A stretch of 64,000 nt of DNA from Candidatus Manganitrophus noduliformans (GTDB lineage Bacteria > Nitrospirota > Nitrospiria > SBBL01 > Manganitrophaceae). Every line of letters starts with the position of its first letter. Positions within the stretch are counted from its first letter, which is position 1. Below the pieces are notes generated by a model. The model did no database searches. It was not told the origin of the DNA and was given only the letters and a program-made list of their open reading frames with translations. The stretch lies in contig NZ_VTOW01000001.1 in assembly GCF_012184425.1 (NCBI RefSeq), forward strand, positions 1,798,001-1,862,000. Direction: 5' to 3'. A program made the position numbers and the translations under genes. This document shows positions 16,889 to 25,220 of the stretch, piece by piece.

Positions 16889-17434
16889 ATGATGAAGAAA
16901 GCGACCCTCCTTTTCAGGCTCGCCGGGGGAATTTTGCTCTTCTCCCTTTTTGCCGCTCCGGCCCCCGCGGAGCCGGGCCGCTCGTCCGAGTCGCCCGCCG
17001 CACCCGCCGCCAAAGAGGCGGCCGGTCGCCGCGATATTCTGGTTGAAATCTTTCTCGCGCCGGAGCGAAAGAATGAGGCCGCCGCCGTTAAGAAGGAATT
17101 CGAAGCCCTCTCGATTACCAAGGTGCGCCCGCAGGTTTTCCGGAAGGGACATCCCCCTCGAAATATCGGCTTCGGAAAAGAGATCCCCGCCGACGTGGCG
17201 AGGCAGGCGATTCAGTTGGCGCTGAAGTATAATGACGGAATCGAATTTCTCCTTCCCGAGAAGCGCCTGGCCGCTCATTATATCGGCATCGGCGTTTCGA
17301 TCTTTGATGAAGCCTTTCAATTCCCGGTCAGCCCGGAAGAGCTAAAGCGGATTTCAGATCCGTCGCTGACCGACGATCAGTTTCATCAACTCTACCGAGA
17401 AATGACCGACAAACCCCCCAGAATCAATCACTGA
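16889..17434 (+). CDS. Secreted protein of unknown function
   Basis: 181 residues. A signal peptide (MMKKATLLFRLAGGILLFSLFAAPAPAE, cleavage about 28) is followed by an Ala/Pro/Ser-rich linker and a compact domain with VEIFLAPERKNEAAAVKKEFEAL and GFGKEIPADVARQAIQLAL. The pattern of one helix, a short loop and a second helix, followed by EFLLPEKRLAAHYIGIGVSIFDE, suggests an alpha/beta fold, but I do not recognise a family. AAGGAACG precedes ATG 16889; a second ATG follows directly. It is monocistronic, ended by a strong terminator. Confidence 0.75.
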   Translation: MMKKATLLFRLAGGILLFSLFAAPAPAEPGRSSESPAAPAAKEAAGRRDILVEIFLAPERKNEAAAVKKEFEALSITKVRPQVFRKGHPPRNIGFGKEIPADVARQAIQLALKYNDGIEFLLPEKRLAAHYIGIGVSIFDEAFQFPVSPEELKRISDPSLTDDQFHQLYREMTDKPPRINH

Positions 17435-17445
17435 TCTAAAAAATA

Positions 17446-17469
17446 GGGGGGGCTTTTGAGCCCCCCCTT
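17446..17469 (+). terminator. Intrinsic terminator, possibly bidirectional
   Basis: A 9-bp stem (GGGGGGGCT with AGCCCCCCC) and loop TTTG, followed by TTATTTC on the plus strand and by TATTTTTTAG on the minus strand. It closes the secreted-protein gene. Confidence 0.85.
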
Positions 17470-17591
17470 ATTTCATTACTTTCCTTCGAAAGGTTTCCGA
17501 TCGGTTACCGTTCGCCGTTCCATTTTTTAGACGATTGTTGATGGGAGACAGGCCGGACCGCTGTGTTGATGTATGACTGCGACACCATACC

Positions 17592-18389
17592 TTAGCGGAG
17601 CGCCCGCTCGGAGAATTGATCGTCTCTTAAGCCGACATTGACCTTCACCTCGCTGAGCTCCACGACGGTTTTGCGGGAAGACGCTGCATCCACTATTTGG
17701 GAAACCTTCCAAACAAAGCTCTCGCCGATCCGCTGCCAATCGATCCATTGGGTCTTCAACAGGGCTCCCTCGTCGGAGAAATAATCGATCTTTCGAATCG
17801 TCCCTTCGTTTTTAGAGATATAGAGGATTTTTTTGCCGTAAGCGGGATGCTCTTTCAGCCGGCTCTCGATGACATAGCACACCTCCCCCCGCACTTCCTC
17901 CTCGTTCATCAACTGATGTTCGTCTTTTTCAATGGGGCGCTGGTGCATATCTTCGAAGAGCAGGTCCGAGTCGTCTTCTTTATCGTGCTGATGTCCCCCC
18001 GCCTGGATTCGCCGCACCTGGCGAAGCTCCGGAAGATAGAGCCAGATGTCTGCCTGCTTCTCTTCGGGCCGCTCCCAGAGGAGGAACTTCTCCCCTTTGT
18101 TATTGGCCGGCGACTCCGTCACCAGGAGCGATTTGCTGTTTAAATTATCTTTTCCGAAATAGTTCTTCCAGTAAAGCCGAAAGACGGTCTTCTTTTCTTT
18201 TCCATCGGGAGGGACGACGCGGAAAGTGACCTTGGAGGTCTGATCTTTCAGATGATACATCCGCTCCATGGACGCTTTGAGGATCGCTTCGGCCGAGGGA
18301 GCCGGCGGAGGGGAAGTCTCCTCGGCTGCGACGGAGGAAAAAGAAAAAATAAATACGAATAAAAGTATTCCACGGACTGTTTGGGTCAT
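17592..18389 (-). CDS. LolA-like outer-membrane lipoprotein-sorting family protein
   Basis: 265 residues from ATG 18387-18389, chosen because GGAG lies 7 nt upstream; a TTG seven codons earlier lacks a Shine-Dalgarno. The signal peptide is cleaved after VAA (about 22). The body has the features of the LolA_like family: KVTFRVVPPDGKEKKTVFRLYWK, DIWLYLPELRQVRRI, then DSDLLFEDMHQRP and a C-terminal WKVSQIVDAASSRKTVVELSEVKVNVGL. A His/Asp-rich insert (GGHQHDKEDD) precedes the DSD motif. Periplasmic; such proteins often accompany RND or lipid-export systems, but none is adjacent. Its substrate is unknown. Confidence 0.82.
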   Translation of the reverse strand: MTQTVRGILLFVFIFSFSSVAAEETSPPPAPSAEAILKASMERMYHLKDQTSKVTFRVVPPDGKEKKTVFRLYWKNYFGKDNLNSKSLLVTESPANNKGEKFLLWERPEEKQADIWLYLPELRQVRRIQAGGHQHDKEDDSDLLFEDMHQRPIEKDEHQLMNEEEVRGEVCYVIESRLKEHPAYGKKILYISKNEGTIRKIDYFSDEGALLKTQWIDWQRIGESFVWKVSQIVDAASSRKTVVELSEVKVNVGLRDDQFSERALR

Positions 18390-18455
18390 ATGTTTTCTCC
18401 AAGCTGACAAGGTGATTAGATTAGTTTACCATCCGGATTTCCAGTTGCAAGCGAT

Positions 18456-18600
18456 ATATGCAACGGTTCAATGAATGAGGAGAGTCACAAAGAAAAACCG
18501 ACTGTAAAGGAAGAACGCGATCGAAGCGGTACGGTTGAATTCGGATGATCGGGTCGCAAACAGAACCTGGAAGCGCCGGCAGAGCGGCATCAGTAAATTA
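18456..18600 (+). pseudogene. Internally deleted relic of an SGNH/TPR gene
   Basis: The region ATATGC through ATG AATGAG and the following codons (MNEESHKEKPT) aligns with the -10 region and N-terminus of the SGNH/TPR gene at 3935 (MDEKDHKERPT). From 18522 to about 18583 the sequence aligns with its last TPR codons (5989-6050; about 80% identical by eye). About 2 kb between the two ends is missing, and the ends are in different frames. Confidence 0.65.
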
Positions 18601-18701
18601 CTGAAAAGACAACCTCAATGATCGAATGTGAAGAAGAAAAAGGTGACGATCAACAGATCAATGCCGGCCAGCTTCGATATGGCTGAAGAAAGCGGAATTG
18701 T

Positions 18702-21700
18702 TTATAGTACCGGCTCTCCAGAGCGGCGGATGAGCTTTACCATCACCGTTATCAGCTCAGTCGGCTCCACCGGTTTGGCGATATGGATCCGAAAGCCTGC
18801 CGAGAGTGCGCGTCTTCTGTCCTCCGGCCCGGCATAAGCCGTTAGTGCAATCGCGGGAATCTGCTCGAAGCCGTGCGATTTCTCCCAAGATCTGAAACGA
18901 TCGATGAAGACATACCCATCCATTCCCGGCATCCCGATATCGGCGATCAGAAGATCCGGTCTCTGTTGCATAACGCTCTCCAGCGCCTCTTCCGCCGATC
19001 CGGCCGAAGCGACCCTTGCGCCATATCGTTCAATGACCGCAGTCAATAAGTCACGCGCGTCCGATTCATCGTCGACGAGAAGGACCTGGAGACCTTCCAA
19101 TACCCTCGGATAACGGCGGGACCCTTCCATTTGATCTAAAGAATGTGGCGGCTGTAACGCGGCGGGTCTGATCCGAACGGCGCGGATCGGAAGCTTTACT
19201 TTGAAGGTTGCTCCTTGCCCGTTGCCGCGGCTTTCTGCAGAGACCGTTCCCCCATGCAACTCCACCAAATGCCGGACAATCGCAAGACCCAGGCCGAGTC
19301 CTCCCTGGCTTCGTATGCTGCTCCCCTCGGCCTGGCGGAAGCGATCGAAAACATAAGGAAGAAAATCGGAGGAGATCCCAATCCCCGTGTCTTTTACGGA
19401 AACCTCAACATAGGGATCGACCCGTTCCAGGCGGACCTCCACCTGCCCTGCATCCGGCGTGAATTTAATCGCGTTTGAAAGGAGGTTCCAGATCACCTGC
19501 TGTAGCCGGTCCGGATCGGCCAGAACGGGACCGATCGAGGAGTCAAGCACGGTGTGGACCTGAATTCCCTTTGCCGAGGCGGCCGGCCGGAGCGTATCGA
19601 TCACCGCCGCGATCACGGGAGGGATGTCCACAGGAGAAACTTGAAGATTAAACTTCCCGGCGATAATGCGGGAGACATCAAGCAAATCATCGATTAACTT
19701 CGCCTGCAGGAGCGCATTTCGTTCAATCGTCTCAAGCGCAGTTTCATACATTTGATCATCCGCATCCCCCATCCTCAGAAGCCGCGCCCACCCGTAAATC
19801 GCATTCAGCGGCGTGCGCAACTCGTGGGAGACGGTCGCCAAGAATTCATCTCTGAGTCGATTCGCCTCCTGAGCCTCCGATCGCGCCTTCTGTTCCCGGG
19901 CGAGCGATTCCTCCCGCTCCCTCTCGGCTTCCCTACGCTGGGTAATATCCCGCGCAATCTTAGAAACCCCGATGATCCTGCCGTAATGATCCTTCACCGG
20001 AGAAACGGTAAGAGAGATCGACAGCGTCTTGCCGTCTTTTCTAATCCGTATCGTCTCGTAGTGTTCAATGCGTTCTCCCCGGTTGATCCGCCTGAGGATT
20101 TCTGCCTCTTCACTGATCCGGTCTGCCGGAATCAGGAGGGTGATGGGGCGTCCAATCGCTTCCTCGGCCGAGTACCCGAAGATTCGCTCGGCTCCCTTGT
20201 TCCAACTCTGAATCACTCCTTTCAGTGACTTGCTGATGATCGCATCCTCCGAAGATTCGACAATGGAGGAGAGATGCAGACTGGCCTCCTCCGCGCTCTT
20301 CCGGTCGGTAATATCGGTGCAGACACCGATCATTCGATCCGGCTTCCCGGATGGGTCCAAAAACAGTCGCCCCCTTGCCTCCAGCCATTTGATCTCTTCG
20401 TTTGGTCGGATGATCCGATACTCGACATGGTAGGCGCTCTTTTCTTCAAGGGTCTGTGCGATCGTATCCAGTACCCGGCCGAGATCGTCCGGGTGGATCT
20501 CGCGTTTGAAATCCTCAAAGGTCCCGCCGAAAGTTCCCGGCTCAAGCCCGTGGATCGCTTCCAACCCCGTGGACCACGCGGCTTTTCCGGACCGGATGTT
20601 CCATTCCCACGTCCCCATCCGGCCTGCTTCCAAGGCGATGTTCAAGTGCACCTGTTTTTGACGTAAGGCCTCCTCCGTCTGTTTACTCTGGATGGAAAAG
20701 GCGATATGGCCGGAAATGGTTTGTATCAGATTCACTTCGTCTTCAAGGAACGGATGCGGCCGATTATAATAAACCATGAATTTTCCAAGAAGGCGGCCCT
20801 GATAAACCAATGGGAAAAAACCGAGCGCATGGATTCCTTCCTGGCGCACCACCTCCTTTAGAGAGGATTCCATTGGCGCAGCGTCGATATCATTCATGCA
20901 GATCGGTTGTGGATTGGATGTGTCGGTCGGCCAGGGCGAATGTCCCTCGACCGCCCTGCGGTATTCTTCCGAAAGCCCGCGCCAGTTTTTAAATCGCATG
21001 ACTTGATTGTCATCCATCAATAGAATGGCAGAACGGTCGGCCTTCGCCGCCCGGAGAATGATATCAAGCGAAGTCTTGTAAATTTCTTCGAGGTCCTCGG
21101 CGCGGTTAACCTGATCATTGAGTTGAAAGATGTGTTGCAGTTTACTGGTCTGCTCCGAACGCTGATCTCTTTCCTGTCGGCGCATTATTTCGAACTGAGA
21201 GATCATCCAGTCAAGTTTGCCTCTCTTTGTTTTGCCGTCAAGAATCGGAGGGGTTTCATAAAAATGGTTGGGATAAACATCGTTTCCGATGATGGCGAGA
21301 GGATGCGTGCTCAACGAACTCTCCACGACATCCGGGGTGAGCCGGCTGCGGCTGTATTGGCAGATAATTCGCGCCGGGAAGCCGGGAGTGAAGATTTGAT
21401 TGATCGTCGCCTCCCAATCTCTTATCCGTTCCCCGCTGATATCGGGTCCCAACGCCGAGGTCATCTCCACGGCAAACCGGATGCCTGTAAATCCGGCTGA
21501 AAGAGCCGCATCGATGAAATGGCGCACTTGCAGTGTTTTCTTGTCGGAATCAAATTCTTCCGGCGGACGCCATTCCGCTCTCGTCCAGAGCAGGAGGGCG
21601 CCTCTTTTCAATTCCTTGGAAACTTCGATCCCACTCTCTTCAAGGGCGCGGGTCACCTGGTCGACGGTCTGATCATCCGCGATGTAGGCGCATTGTTCTC

Positions 21701-21827
21701 CCTGCTCTAAACCTTGTTTGATAAACAGGATCAGCGCCGGCATCTGTTCGGACGGATCCTTGTCATAAATAAGACAAAGATGATCTCCCGGCTGTAGATT
21801 CCCGATCTGTTCGGTCAACTCGTTCAT
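18702..21827 (-). CDS. Hybrid sensor kinase: MEDS-GAF-PAS-PAS-HisKA-HATPase-REC
   Basis: 1041 residues, soluble. Residues about 1-190 form a MEDS (DcmR-type sensory) domain (LQPGDHLCLIYD, FTPGFPARIICQYSRSRL). A GAF domain (about 235-395), two PAS domains (about 405-525 and 530-650), HisKA with SHELRTPLNAIYGW, HATPase (LLSNAIKF, DTGIGI, GLGLAIV) and a C-terminal receiver with LLIADIGMPGMDG and an acidic pair (VDDE) follow. It probably senses small C1 or redox ligands through MEDS, but the ligand is unknown. GGAGGGAGACCTC before the ATG supports the start. It is an orphan kinase with its own receiver. Confidence 0.92.
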   Translation of the reverse strand: MNELTEQIGNLQPGDHLCLIYDKDPSEQMPALILFIKQGLEQGEQCAYIADDQTVDQVTRALEESGIEVSKELKRGALLLWTRAEWRPPEEFDSDKKTLQVRHFIDAALSAGFTGIRFAVEMTSALGPDISGERIRDWEATINQIFTPGFPARIICQYSRSRLTPDVVESSLSTHPLAIIGNDVYPNHFYETPPILDGKTKRGKLDWMISQFEIMRRQERDQRSEQTSKLQHIFQLNDQVNRAEDLEEIYKTSLDIILRAAKADRSAILLMDDNQVMRFKNWRGLSEEYRRAVEGHSPWPTDTSNPQPICMNDIDAAPMESSLKEVVRQEGIHALGFFPLVYQGRLLGKFMVYYNRPHPFLEDEVNLIQTISGHIAFSIQSKQTEEALRQKQVHLNIALEAGRMGTWEWNIRSGKAAWSTGLEAIHGLEPGTFGGTFEDFKREIHPDDLGRVLDTIAQTLEEKSAYHVEYRIIRPNEEIKWLEARGRLFLDPSGKPDRMIGVCTDITDRKSAEEASLHLSSIVESSEDAIISKSLKGVIQSWNKGAERIFGYSAEEAIGRPITLLIPADRISEEAEILRRINRGERIEHYETIRIRKDGKTLSISLTVSPVKDHYGRIIGVSKIARDITQRREAEREREESLAREQKARSEAQEANRLRDEFLATVSHELRTPLNAIYGWARLLRMGDADDQMYETALETIERNALLQAKLIDDLLDVSRIIAGKFNLQVSPVDIPPVIAAVIDTLRPAASAKGIQVHTVLDSSIGPVLADPDRLQQVIWNLLSNAIKFTPDAGQVEVRLERVDPYVEVSVKDTGIGISSDFLPYVFDRFRQAEGSSIRSQGGLGLGLAIVRHLVELHGGTVSAESRGNGQGATFKVKLPIRAVRIRPAALQPPHSLDQMEGSRRYPRVLEGLQVLLVDDESDARDLLTAVIERYGARVASAGSAEEALESVMQQRPDLLIADIGMPGMDGYVFIDRFRSWEKSHGFEQIPAIALTAYAGPEDRRRALSAGFRIHIAKPVEPTELITVMVKLIRRSGEPVL

Positions 21828-22065
21828 GAGGTCTCCCTCCAGCGTAAAAAAACTTCTTTAATTATAGGAGAGATTCTTTTTTAGATGCAAGTCATCCTTT
21901 AAGGTTGAGGGTCCCAAATGTCTTCCACCGCCGCTTTGAAGCGGAACGATTATTTTCTTCAAAAGTATTAAAAGTGGGTCGTGCCGGACGGGAAGAAAAG
22001 AAGTGGCGGGTCTTCGTGGAAAAGAAAAGAGAAAGAGGAGCGTCGTTTGTAGAATCCGGAGAGTT
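21828..22065. other. Intergenic, nothing recognised
   Basis: A 238-nt AT-richer stretch between two same-strand genes, with a small hairpin near CCGCTTTGAAGCGG (about 21930). No gene recognised. Confidence 0.4.
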
Positions 22066-22647
22066 TTACTTTCCCTTCAAACCGAGGCGGCGCATTTTGG
22101 CGAGCCACTTCTCTCGGCCTGCTTGGCTCCCTTCAACCATCCCGATCAGGCTTTCTTTAATCGGTTTGATCCCCGATAATCCAAGAATGCTTCGCTTCAG
22201 TCCTTTCACACCGTGTGCGCGGAAATACAAACGATAGAAAAAGGCCGGCATCCCCATCGTCACCACGATGCGGGCCGACTTTCCGGTGAGAAGCTTTCCC
22301 ATCTTGGCCCCATTTGGCTGGCCGATGGCGAAGCCATACCGAAAGACCTGTTCGAGGAATGCTTTGAAAAGAGCAGGCATCGTCCCGTGCCACAAGGGGA
22401 AAAAGATTACCAGGTGATCGGCCCAGGTAATCGCATTCTGGGCCTCCCGGATCGACTCAGGGGGTGTTCCACGCTCAAAATCTTCTTTGGTGCGCAGTAT
22501 CGGAAAATCGAGCTTCGCCACGTCGATGAGCCGGACTTCATGTTCTCCCTCTCTCGCCCCCTCGGCGTAAGACGCCGCGAGTGCGTTGCCGAAACGTTTT
22601 CCGTCCGGGTCGGGATGACCCTGGATAATGAGAATCCGTTTTGCCAT
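22066..22647 (-). CDS. Flavodoxin-fold NAD(P)H:quinone oxidoreductase (KefF/NQO1-like)
   Basis: 193 residues from ATG 22645-22647, preceded by GAGGAGCGGAA; the longer frame upstream lacks coding character. The motifs IIQGHPDPDGKRFGNALAASY, DHLVIFFPLWHGTMPALFKAFLEQVFRYGFA and GKLLTGKSARIVVTMGMP are those of the Flavodoxin_2 family. It reduces quinones by two electrons with FMN/FAD and NAD(P)H. It is divergent from the Crp/Fnr gene, and a tandem pair of CCCC/GGGG palindromes lies between the two, so both may be co-regulated. Confidence 0.88.
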   Translation of the reverse strand: MAKRILIIQGHPDPDGKRFGNALAASYAEGAREGEHEVRLIDVAKLDFPILRTKEDFERGTPPESIREAQNAITWADHLVIFFPLWHGTMPALFKAFLEQVFRYGFAIGQPNGAKMGKLLTGKSARIVVTMGMPAFFYRLYFRAHGVKGLKRSILGLSGIKPIKESLIGMVEGSQAGREKWLAKMRRLGLKGK

Positions 22648-22661
22648 TTCCGCTCCTCTTT

Positions 22662-22754
22662 TTATGGACCGGCCCGTTCGATGAATCTTTTTACTTCGGC
22701 CCAGACTTCCTGATTGTGACGCGCGACCCTCAGTGACCCCGTCGACTCTTTCAT
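22662..22754 (-). CDS. Possible 30-aa leader peptide before the oxidoreductase
   Basis: ATG 22752-22754 opens a 30-codon frame ending 14 nt before the oxidoreductase start, with AGGAATGCG just upstream. It encodes MKESTGSLRVARHNQEVWAE and more. No family is recognised; it may be a translated leader or a gene relic. Confidence 0.25.
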   Translation of the reverse strand: MKESTGSLRVARHNQEVWAEVKRFIERAGP

Positions 22755-22803
22755 CGCATTCCTGAAGCACAATTTCATTCTGAAGCGGTTCGCACCTTGA
22801 GCA

Positions 22804-22853
22804 CAACCCCCCAAACGGAGGATTCCGCTCAAATTACCCCTTTTGGGGGGTTG
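22804..22853. promoter_or_regulatory. Tandem CCCC-N4-GGGG palindromes (sites a1, a2)
   Basis: Site a2 (22832-22853) reads AAT-TA-CCCC-TTTT-GGGG-GG-TTG. Site a1 (22804-22825) is a weaker copy, CAA-CC-CCCC-AAAC-GGAG-GA-TTC. Centres are 28 bp apart. They sit 83-132 nt before the Crp/Fnr start and 157 nt or more before the oxidoreductase start. Confidence 0.65.
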
Positions 22854-22935
22854 CGGCGGACGGGCTTCCTTTGGCAGAGTGGAGTCGAAGCAAAGATCCC
22901 GAAGGGAGTCTTCGCCAAAACAGACGAGGGTCATC

Positions 22936-23649
22936 ATGGATTCGTACAGTAAGATGCCGCAGACCGATTGCAACCATTGCGCGGTTCGGGTCCTTTCCTC
23001 TTTTTGCGGGGAGCTGAAGTCGCATGAGATTGATCTTTTCATGAAGATGAAGCGAGCGCATCTTTATGAGAAAAACGACACGCTCTTCTATGAGGGAACC
23101 GCTTCCACCGGGATTTATATCCTCTGTTCCGGAAGCGTTAAACTAAGCCAATCTTCCAAAAGCGGGAAGCAGCAAATTCTCAGCGTCGTTTCTCCGGGAG
23201 AGTTGATCGAGAAGAGCCTTCTTTTCCATTCCGGGAGGCATTCGACGACGGCGCGGACACTGGAGCGGTCGGAGGTCAGCTTCTTTTACCGGGACGCGTT
23301 TATGGAGGTGTTGAAATCGAACAACCACCTCGCCATGAACCTGATCAAAACCCTCAGCCGGGAGGTCGAAAACGTCCAGGAGCGGACCCGGCAGATCCTC
23401 TTCAAGAGCGCCAAGGAGCGGCTGGCGGAGACACTTCTTACGTTGGGACAAAAACATGGGGCGAGGCGCGACCGGGATATCGCGATTGATCTTGAGTTAA
23501 AACGGGAAGAGCTGGCCGAGATGATCGGTGTAGAGCCCGAGACGGTGGTTCGCCTTTTAGCGCTTTTGAAGAAAGAAAAACTGATCCGGATGGACGGAAG
23601 AAAGATTCACATCACCGATGAGGAAAAGCTGATCCAGCTCTCCGATTAA
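22936..23649 (+). CDS. Crp/Fnr family transcriptional regulator
   Basis: 237 residues from ATG 22936, which has GAGGG at good distance; an upstream in-frame GTG-type extension is unlikely. The N-terminal Cys pattern CNHC then FC (C12, C15, C24) is Fnr-like but spaced C-x2-C-x8-C. A further Cys lies in ILCSGSV, and the Cys equivalent to E. coli Fnr Cys122 is absent, so a 4Fe-4S cluster is possible but unproven. The cNMP-type sensor domain (about 38-160) is followed by the winged helix with recognition helix EPETVVRLLALL. It likely responds to oxygen or redox state, and palindromes upstream suggest autoregulation. Its stop overlaps the convergent hemerythrin stop in TTAA. Confidence 0.92.
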   Translation: MDSYSKMPQTDCNHCAVRVLSSFCGELKSHEIDLFMKMKRAHLYEKNDTLFYEGTASTGIYILCSGSVKLSQSSKSGKQQILSVVSPGELIEKSLLFHSGRHSTTARTLERSEVSFFYRDAFMEVLKSNNHLAMNLIKTLSREVENVQERTRQILFKSAKERLAETLLTLGQKHGARRDRDIAIDLELKREELAEMIGVEPETVVRLLALLKKEKLIRMDGRKIHITDEEKLIQLSD

Positions 23650-24221
23650 CATTCCTCCCCCCGCAACGCATCGGTGATGGAGTGCATCCGGGCCGTCACC
23701 TTCTTTTTTTCCTCATCCGTCAAAGAGGATTCGGAGAGCTTAAAAAGAACCTGATTTTCTTTGTTGATGTGAAGCCGGATCAGGTGGACGATCCGAAGCC
23801 CCGGATCGAGGACCGCTTTGCGGATCCCCTCGTCGATCGGCGCGATGCTCCGGCAAAAAGAGGGGAGCGCTTTTTTCCAGGTAAAGAAAGCCGCCCGGAT
23901 CTTCTCATGCTCGCGCACCATCACCTCGATCGGGCCGTACTCTTTGCCGATGTATTCGGCGAGCACGGGAAAGAGCGCCTCTTCTTCCTTCCGAAAATGC
24001 GGACCGATCTCCTTCTCCAGGGCGACGGCCAGGTCCCGCAAGAGGGCCTTATTAACCGCTACCCCCTCGGGGAGGGTCTCTTCGGCCGGCTTGCGAAGGT
24101 AGCTGAGGGAGCGCTCGATCAGCTCCAGTTTCAGCAGCGTCGCCCGGTGCTCCTCTTTTAAAAGGTGTGTCGGGCCGTCGCTCTCTTCGATCCTATGACT
24201 CTTCGGTTTGCTCTCTTCCAT
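23646..24221 (-). CDS. Hemerythrin HHE-domain protein
   Basis: 191 residues from ATG 24219-24221 with AGGAGAGAATGG upstream; an earlier start 13 codons up is less likely. Histidine and carboxylate motifs of a four-helix diiron bundle are visible: THLLKEEHRATLL, HFRKEEEALFPVL, REHEKIRAAFF, HLIRLHINKENQVLF. Such proteins bind O2 or NO, or help repair Fe-S centres. It converges with the Crp/Fnr gene, sharing the palindromic TTAA as both stops, which fits a joint oxygen/NO response. A 3'-end fragment copy lies at 16771-16813. Confidence 0.9.
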   Translation of the reverse strand: MEESKPKSHRIEESDGPTHLLKEEHRATLLKLELIERSLSYLRKPAEETLPEGVAVNKALLRDLAVALEKEIGPHFRKEEEALFPVLAEYIGKEYGPIEVMVREHEKIRAAFFTWKKALPSFCRSIAPIDEGIRKAVLDPGLRIVHLIRLHINKENQVLFKLSESSLTDEEKKKVTARMHSITDALRGEEC

Positions 24222-24328
24222 CCATTCTCTCCTAGCATCGGACCAGACACATTGAAACATCTTGAGAGTGCCCCCGTCATATTCGAATCAACTTCGGTCG
24301 AAAGGCCGACGCGAAGGTATGAAAGTGC

Positions 24329-25213
24329 TTAGTCCCGCTGAAGCTCCACGCTCGGCGGCGTCAGGTGGCGCGGCTGAAGCGCCGTGTCCAACCGGAACTG
24401 GGTCTGAAGATCGTGGAGCGGGATGTCGATCTCCGCGGCGTCGAATGTGAAGTCGAGTTCCGCGTTTCCATTCGGCGCGATCCTAACCGACCCCGCGCGC
24501 ACCTTCGCGTGCGGATGCCAGGCGATCACGTCGTATTCTCCCGGCGGCAGGTCGGGGATCGTGAAGCGTCCATCGGCGCCGGTCACGGCGAAATAGGGGT
24601 TGCCGACCGCGATCCCCCATGTCTGCATGAAATCGTGCACCCCGCACTGGGTGCGGAAGAGATAGTGTCCCTTTCGAAGGCGGATTTCCTTGGCGGCGAT
24701 CGCCTTGGGGGTGAGCGGCTTGTTGAACATCGCGAAGGTGTACTCCTCCTTCAGCGTGTAGCCCTGAACGTCGTGCGTGATCGAATCTTTGTTGATGAGG
24801 GTGACCGGATGGTGGTTCCGGACCGGTGTGACGAAGGGGCCGATCCGGCAGTTCTCGATCGTCAGCTCGGGGGTATAATCGAACGGTTTCCCCCGTTCGA
24901 CGCCGATCACGGCGACCACTACATTTTCCAGGCCGCCGTCGGGCGCGGTGCGAAACTCTTTGAGCAGCCGGTTCCCTTTTCCGTCGGAGATCCTTCCGCA
25001 GAAATCGATGTTCGGGGAGAAGATCAGATGATAGATCCGCGCCGGGGGCGGGGTTCCTTTCAGGAGAACTTTTCCGGTGAGGGTTCCTCCCTCGGTCACC
25101 GGGCTTTCCTCATACCCCCACCCTTCTTTTCCCTCGAAAAGGACGAGAAGAGTGAACAGCGCGACAACGATCTCCAAGAATCTACTTCTTTCTATTCGCG
25201 TCGGTTCGCTCAT
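24329..25213 (-). CDS. Periplasmic cupredoxin-like protein, copy 2
   Basis: 294 residues: a signal anchor (about 11-27), a beta domain opening GGTLTGKVLLKGTPPPARIY, a cupredoxin core with His147 (SITHDVQ) and the cluster QCGVHDFM (Cys190, His193, Met196), then a carboxypeptidase-regulatory-like beta module (GADGRFTIPDLPPGEYDVIAWHPHA). His, Cys, His, Met is a type 1 or half-CuA ligand set, with shorter spacing than plastocyanin. Conserved CG (C72) and NC (C122) may form a disulfide. It follows copy 1 by 7 nt and the giant oxidase, so it is probably an electron carrier or copper-handling partner. AGGAG lies 11 nt before the ATG. Confidence 0.8.
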   Translation of the reverse strand: MSEPTRIERSRFLEIVVALFTLLVLFEGKEGWGYEESPVTEGGTLTGKVLLKGTPPPARIYHLIFSPNIDFCGRISDGKGNRLLKEFRTAPDGGLENVVVAVIGVERGKPFDYTPELTIENCRIGPFVTPVRNHHPVTLINKDSITHDVQGYTLKEEYTFAMFNKPLTPKAIAAKEIRLRKGHYLFRTQCGVHDFMQTWGIAVGNPYFAVTGADGRFTIPDLPPGEYDVIAWHPHAKVRAGSVRIAPNGNAELDFTFDAAEIDIPLHDLQTQFRLDTALQPRHLTPPSVELQRD

Positions 25214-25220
25214 GGACGAA

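Noticed and set aside
16514-16892. Small plus-strand frames between porin and secreted protein
   Set aside because: They overlap a hemerythrin relic read on the other strand, and none has a supported start.
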